From assembly GCA_030549775.1 (NCBI GenBank), contig CM060175.1, positions 9,198,455-9,262,454 of the forward strand: a DNA stretch of 64,000 nt, read 5' to 3'. Origin of the DNA: Tamarix chinensis. Taxonomy: Eukaryota > Streptophyta > Magnoliopsida > Caryophyllales > Tamaricaceae. A model generated the notes under the pieces. That model saw only the letters and a list, made by a program, of their open reading frames with translations, had not been told where the DNA came from and ran no database searches. The position numbers and the translations under genes were made by a program. This document shows positions 58,554-64,000 of the stretch, piece after piece (the first letter of the stretch is position 1; every line of letters begins with the position of its first letter).

Positions 58554-60379
58554 TCCTAGTTGCAATTTTTAAAACATTGTGTTCAGGCTCACTATCCTTT
58601 TTTACAGTTTTATGCCCTATAAGATGTTTTAAGCTACTTTTAGCCATTTAAATTCTTCCAAATAAATTTAATAAAATAAATTTGGATTCATTTTTTTCCT
58701 AATCCTATTTAAAATTGTTGATGCTGACTCCTGAAAAAAAAATACTATTCACATATCATTTAGCTTCTTCTATGTTCTAAGCCTCATAACAACCACTTTA
58801 GATATCTAAATCTTGCTAAAATCAAGGGATCATCTCATTTTTTTTTGAGATAAATATGATCTAAAATCATTTCATTATTATTTATATTGTTTTTGGATTA
58901 ATTCAAATACTTTTTGATTTTAAAAGTCAACAAACTGCATTTTTATTCCTCAAATCTCATCCTAACCTTATGAGATTGATCCTAACCATTCATTTATTTT
59001 ATTTTTTATTATGGAAGAGAATATGTCATTTGTGCCTTATGAACTTTTTTTCTTCCCTTTTGTGGTGATCAATTTGGTATTGTCTTTTTTGTTAAAAATT
59101 TTACATAAATATCTAAGGTTAGCAAGTCTTTCTTCTTTCTTCACCTCGAATTATTTATTTTGTGTTTTGGCTCAAGTAGAATGACTCACATTTTCTAAGT
59201 GGTAAACGAATTATTTTTTTTCTTAAGTAAAATTACCATTTTAACTTGTATCCTTACTTTAATTCTTGAGTCATGCAACCTAATCTAACCGTAGTCATTT
59301 TTCTTTCTCTCACTCCTTTCTTAGTTTTCCATCCTCCTCCCTTATTTCTCCCTCCTTTAACTGTCCTTACATTGCTTCTCCGCCATTTTTTAAGCTTTAT
59401 TCACCTTCAAAATATTAAAGATAATTTCTTTTACCATTTCTCCTTTAATTATTCCTTTTCACTTGGTTTTAAGTATTATTTTCCCTAATATTTCCTATTT
59501 TTGTTTTCGGTTTAATATTATTCTATTATTACTGTTGGGGCTTATATAATCAAAGGAAAAAACTCCAAAACCCTATGTAAATAGAATAGATTGATGTTAT
59601 ACGGCAATGTTAAGTTTAGCATGATTTTTTTCACTTTGGGAGTTTGGTTTTGGTGGTGGTTAGGTTTGGTTGAAATCTTATGGAATTTTATGGTGAATTA
59701 GTGAGGTTATTTAAGGAAACTTTTATATATAACATGTTTATATTTGAATATTTTTATTTTATGTTATGTCTAATTGAAGTTTGAGCATAAAAAACATGAC
59801 ATTGGTGAGTTATGTGTATAATCGGCCATGAAGATTCTATTTTATTTTGTTTTATAATAATTTTTTATTTTATTTTTTGAAAATATAATGATACCATGAT
59901 ATTCCTTGGCGTGTGTAGACTAAGTTTCATGTTTATGTTATTATCATTTAAGCATGATTAATGTGTTAATTGAAGATTAAGGTGTTCTAGTTTATTCAAT
60001 GTTCTTGAGTTTTTTTTTTCTGAACTTCAAAAGGGTTTTGAGCCAAATATGGCTAAATGTTGATATGCTCGGTTTGAAGCTTGATTTGGAATGTTTTTAA
60101 TAGGTTTTTAGACATTCAGGTGAAATAATATGATGCAGAAACATCTCAATCTTACTCTTTTAATGATAAAGAACAAGAATGAGCATACTTAGATATAGTA
60201 CCTATTGCTCTTGAAGGTTATAATACGTGTAGTGCTTTGTTAAGTAACTCTTACAGGTATTATATATGTTTTCAAGAAAATAAAACCATTAAACATATTT
60301 GATGTACAAGACAATGGCATTACACAGATTATAAAGTTGAATGGAAGATAAGACTACAAGACACAAAGCTTGATTACAT
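58554..60379. other. Spacer with a pyrimidine-rich stretch, no gene supported
   Basis: Positions 59,290-59,480 are C/T-rich, like the LTR bodies. No terminus, splice pattern or coding frame could be recognised in the rest. Confidence 0.3.
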
Positions 60380-60918
60380 ATGTTAATTTAATATATTACA
60401 TACTTAGAGTTTTGTGTAACTTTGTTATTTAATTGTATACTTGGTAATGTTAGTAATTTGTCATTGTAATTACTATATATAATATAAATGTGCATTTGGT
60501 TAAAATTTATTAATTAGGCTAGTTCTATGGGCTTAATTAATGAGGGTTAACATAATGCTTGCACGTGTGTAGGTGTGTGTGTGTGTATAGGGTATTGTAC
60601 ATTGAGAGAACAATAATAAACTAATGAATGAATGAACGAAATCGACAATTGGAGAGCAACTTTGAGCCTCTTCTTCTTCTTCTCTTCTTCTTTAAGTGCG
60701 AGTTTCTTGAGGAGTGCATATTATTCTCTAGAAAAATAAGAGATTTCTCTATTGAAATAATTGATCTTAGATTATATCAATATATAGTACCAAAGTCACC
60801 GAGATCAACATATATAGATCAAAACATATATTTGTTTTTGGAATTGATTTATAACTTATGATCCCCCGATAAAGGTCCTACATTATAGAATATTATTTAT
60901 CTATGATCTTCTACATCA
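60380..60918 (+). repeat. Putative 5' LTR of the right-hand gypsy element
   Basis: It lies immediately before a primer site. It may start at TGTTAATTTAATATATTACA (60,382) and end in CTTCTACA/TCA (60,916-60,919). ATTGAGAGAACAATAATAAA followed by a CTTCTTCTTC tract looks like an LTR poly-A/R region. The 3' LTR is outside the window, so the boundaries are unverified. Confidence 0.4.
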
Positions 60919-60922
60919 AATC

Positions 60923-60934
60923 TGGTATCAAAGC
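60923..60934 (+). other. Primer binding site (tRNA-iMet type)
   Basis: TGGTATCAAAGC, one change from TGGTATCAGAGC, upstream of the gag frame by about 0.9 kb of AT-rich leader. Confidence 0.75.
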
Positions 60935-61825
60935 TTTTTTTTTAGTCAACATCATAAGAGCAAAACCATCACCAAGTTTTGACATCAACAAGTTCCACCA
61001 TCGAAGGTCTTAATAAGATTCTTGATTATTCTTGACTAAATTCTTTGAATCTTGATGAATATATTCTAACTCTTGATAGTATTTGAGTGTTCTTAAGTAT
61101 TCTGTGCATTGTGTAGAGTAGTTGTTGCAATAATCTTGAAAAAATTCTTAAAGGAATACATGTAAAGAATCAACACAAGATTGCATAAAATTTTGGCCAA
61201 ACTTATTAAAGAATCGCGTGTGTTGGTTGTTTGTATTCATCTAGCAATAATGATATTCATTTTTTTCATGAAATATTATGCGTGTCTTGTGCATTTAATG
61301 CTAGATGATAAAAATATCGTTTTAAAATCTACTAAGTAAAATTTTGGTTGTGATATTGCTTAGTTGGTGTAGAATATGGTTGAATGTTTATGTGTTTTTA
61401 CTTATCTATGATTCATGTGTTTTCAATTGTTTTGGTTAAATGTTTTTATTTTATAATCGATATAATAAGTATAGATTAGTGTGTTGTCTTTACTTTCAAA
61501 AATTTACATATAAAACCTTTGAAGCATGCATGATATTTGGTAAGGTTTGTCGAATTAAATGTTAGTAAAATTACTGAATTCTATATCAAGAACTTAACAA
61601 TATAAGTGTTTAGTGTGTTAATTTAGTTGTGTAATTAGTATATTTTATTTATTTTTGTGTGTTTGATTCATTAAAATCAAATTTTTCATCAAGAATTAGC
61701 CAAAGAATAGAGTGTGACATTAAGTTTACTTGGGTTTCCTAACCAAAACTCTAAGTGTCATACTAATTTGTGGTTCAATGTGCTAGTAGTCGAAACCATA
61801 GAAGGGGGGAAAGTTTTCAAATAAT

Positions 61826-63245
61826 GTTTGAGGCCATTCAAAAACTCTCAACCAATTTAGATGCAACTAATGCTCAACTTAGGCAAATTTCTATAATGCA
61901 AACACAATTACAAAGTTCAGAGTCTAGATTTTCCTAACAAGAATCGATCCAAAATATCCAAGAACAAATGGAGTTCTATGGAGACTAAATTGAGAGTGCA
62001 ATACAACCAACCAATCCAGAAAGGGAAAGATGTATAAAATCACATGTAGACCATGATGAAGAGTTAATTGGGAGTGATAGTAACCAAAAGTTCCATAACA
62101 ATCAACCAAAGCATCATAAAAAAGAAGATAAATGTATTAAACTTAATCTTTATGATTTTGATGGTAAACTTGATGTTGATTTATTTATTGAGTGGTTACA
62201 TGAAGTAGAGGCTATATTTACTTTCAAAGATTTTCATGATGAAAAAAAATATATAAACTAGCTACTCTTAAGTTTAAGAAGTTTGCTAGGATAGGGTATG
62301 ATAATTTGAAAAGAACTAGAGAATGAGAAGGAAAATAAATAAAAAAATAAATCTTGGGATAAAATTAAGACACATATAAGAAAGACATGTATAACAAAAG
62401 AGTATGATCAAGATAATTATATTATACTGACTACTCTCAAACTGGGAATTCTAAATGTTGTAGGATATGTTAGGGAGTTTGAATGATTTATACTTATATG
62501 TGATATCCATGAGTAATAGAAATAAGTGTGTGCTAGATTTCTAGGTAGCCTTAATACGATGATTTGAGAGAAAGTTGAAACTTGTTTAAATGATTCTATT
62601 GATGATATGATTAAACTATCCTTGAGTTTTGAAAATAAAAATCAAGTCTACTAAGCCTTATGCCAAGCAAAGTACTTCATCTACAAAGTACTACTCAAGT
62701 ACTCAAGGTATAAAGTATGGAATGGGTAATTAAAAATCTAAAAGTGTTGATAAAAAGAAAAGATCTACTCGAGAAGAGAAAGGCAAGAATGAAATTGATG
62801 AAGTCTCTATAAGATAATGTTTTAAATGCTAAGGATTTGGACACTTTTCTCATGAATGTCTCAACCAAAGAATGTTATTTATAAAAGAAATCAAAGCTAT
62901 GGAGACTTGTGAAGATGACATTGAATTCAAGATTATTGAATAAATTTGTAGTGAGTCACAGGAGGAGGAAAATGCTTGTTAGTTATTGGAAAGAGTACTT
63001 CAAGTCTAAGCTAGTGAGAAACCTAATACCTCAGAAAATATCTTTAAGACTAAAGGAAGAATGGGAGATATAGTTTGTTAAGCTATCATTAATAGTGGAT
63101 CTTGTATGAATATCCTAATCTCATTTTGAATTGATAATTATCAGGATGATGTGTTATGTGATGTACTACCTATGGATGCATGTGAAATATTATTAGGTAG
63201 ACCATGAGAATATGATATAAATGATATTCATAATGGTATTACAAA
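61826..63245 (+). pseudogene. Gypsy gag and protease, broken
   Basis: Gag starts near FEAIQKLSTNLDATNAQLRQ (61,830). The capsid domain begins LNLYDFDGKLDVDLFIEWLH (about 62,140) and is followed across stops to about 62,640. A zinc knuckle with CFKCxGFGHFSHEC (62,817-62,860) is complete in its C-C-H-C ligands apart from a stop codon within it. The protease region near 63,085 reads IINSGSCMNILISF, where the active site is NSGS rather than the usual DSGS, and continues DDVLCDVLPMDACEILLGRP. A stretch between the active site and that block is missing. Many TAA/TAG codons interrupt. Confidence 0.8.
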
Positions 63246-64000
63246 TTAATATATAGTTGATAATGATAAGAAAAATCATAAACTTAAACCTTCTAAGTGT
63301 GATAATGAGAGCATAGTTGAGAATAAAAAAGAGTTTATTTTTACATAAGAAGACTATGGTAAAATGTATTAAAGAAGAAGGTAGTTTCTATACTATGATT
63401 ATGAAGGAATCCCTGCATGGTAAGAAACATAGCATTAATCTTCAATTAAATGAACTTATTAATGAGTATTATGATGTTTTTCGAAATGACTTACCACCAA
63501 TATTACAACCTAAAAGAGGAACATAACATACTATAGATTTAATACCTAGTGTCTCTTTACCTAATTGACTTGCATATTGATATAATCCAAAAGAGGCTAA
63601 GAAATTAAAGAAACAAATACAAGAACTCATAGGAAAAGGGTATGCAGGAGAAAGAATGAGTCTATGTTGTGTGCCTACATTACTCGTCCATAAAAAAGAT
63701 AGTATGTGAAACATGTGTATTGATTGTAGAGCTATAAAAAATATAACTTTAAAATATAGATTTCCTATGCTAAGATTAGATGACATGTTAGATGAGTTAT
63801 GTGGAGCACAAGTATTCTCTAAAATTGATCTAAGGAGAGGATATCATCAAATGAGAATATGAGAAGGGGGTGAATGGAATACTGCATTAAAAATAAAATA
63901 TATTTGTTATGAAGGAATTGTGATGCCTTTTAGTCTATTTAATGCACCTATTTCATTTATGAGACTAATTAATGAATCTCTTTAACATTTTCTTAAAATT
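63246..64000 (+). pseudogene. Gypsy reverse transcriptase, broken and cut by the window end
   Basis: NEYYDVFRNDLPPILQPKRG (63,460) leads into [69 protein letters not shown] and FMRLINESL. It is the same lineage as the remnant at 26,900: the DNA around [16 protein letters not shown] is about 80-85% alike by eye. The catalytic DD lies beyond 64,000. Stops, for example in the linker before 63,540, show that it is dead. Confidence 0.85.

Overview
The window is repeat-dense, AT-rich nuclear DNA of a flowering plant. The evidence is the remains of Ty1/copia, Ty3/gypsy, MULE, hAT, L1-type LINE and MITE-like elements, plant-type splice sites inside broken genes, tRNA-iMet primer sites beside LTRs, and the absence of any intact long ORF. 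Nothing bacterial or organellar was seen. I cannot name the species; a eudicot or early-branching angiosperm with a large genome would fit. No gene in the window looks intact.

Layout. 0.95-2.2 kb holds a copia integrase/RT remnant. 2.3-3.9 kb is bounded by two inverted LTR-like ends. 4.25-5.3 kb is a 266-bp tandem array. 5.9-6.8 kb is a decayed plant gene or transposon fragment. 7.86-11.73 kb is a long solo LTR. 12.6-15.0 kb is a MULE transposase on the minus strand. 17.3-18.5 kb is an LTR fragment. 22.3-23.3 kb is a broken Myb/SANT-like gene with a visible intron. 23.9-25.1 kb is a 5'-truncated LINE on the minus strand. 25.3-26.9 kb is another LTR fragment. 26.9-29.56 kb is a gypsy pol remnant carrying a 333-bp hAT-like MITE, followed directly by a further LTR copy. 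31.8 kb has a mitochondrial presequence-like exon. 33.9-39.5 kb is a complete but dead chromovirus with both LTRs and a CTATA target duplication, nested in an older LTR. 43.8-44.7 kb is a broken unknown gene. 46.4-58.6 kb is a stack of LTRs including one nested pair with a GTTAG duplication. 60.4-64.0 kb is the 5' part of another gypsy element, cut by the window end.

The main unifying observation is one dispersed family of long LTRs (about 3.9-5 kb where both ends are visible). Their near-palindromic ends read TGTAAYACCYCAAAATT outwards on both sides. They share internal modules in the same order: a pyrimidine-rich, GC-richer segment near the LTR start, a minisatellite, a spaced CCGGTGGATCGGTC array, a short perfect hairpin (CAGTACG-CTA-CGTACTG), and a 10-bp-arm hairpin (CACTTAGTAC...GTACTAAGTG) about 80-130 bp from the LTR 3' end. 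Copies occur in both orientations near 7.9, 17.3, 29.6, 33.5, 46.4, 50.1 and 50.3 kb. A tRNA-iMet-type primer site beside one copy (33.51 kb) fixes the sense direction. Nested insertions give relative ages: the element at 33,942-39,457 is younger than the LTR it interrupts, and the LTR at 50,317-55,288 is younger than the one it interrupts.

No functional pathway or operon is present. All calls come from reading the sequence by eye; no database search was run.
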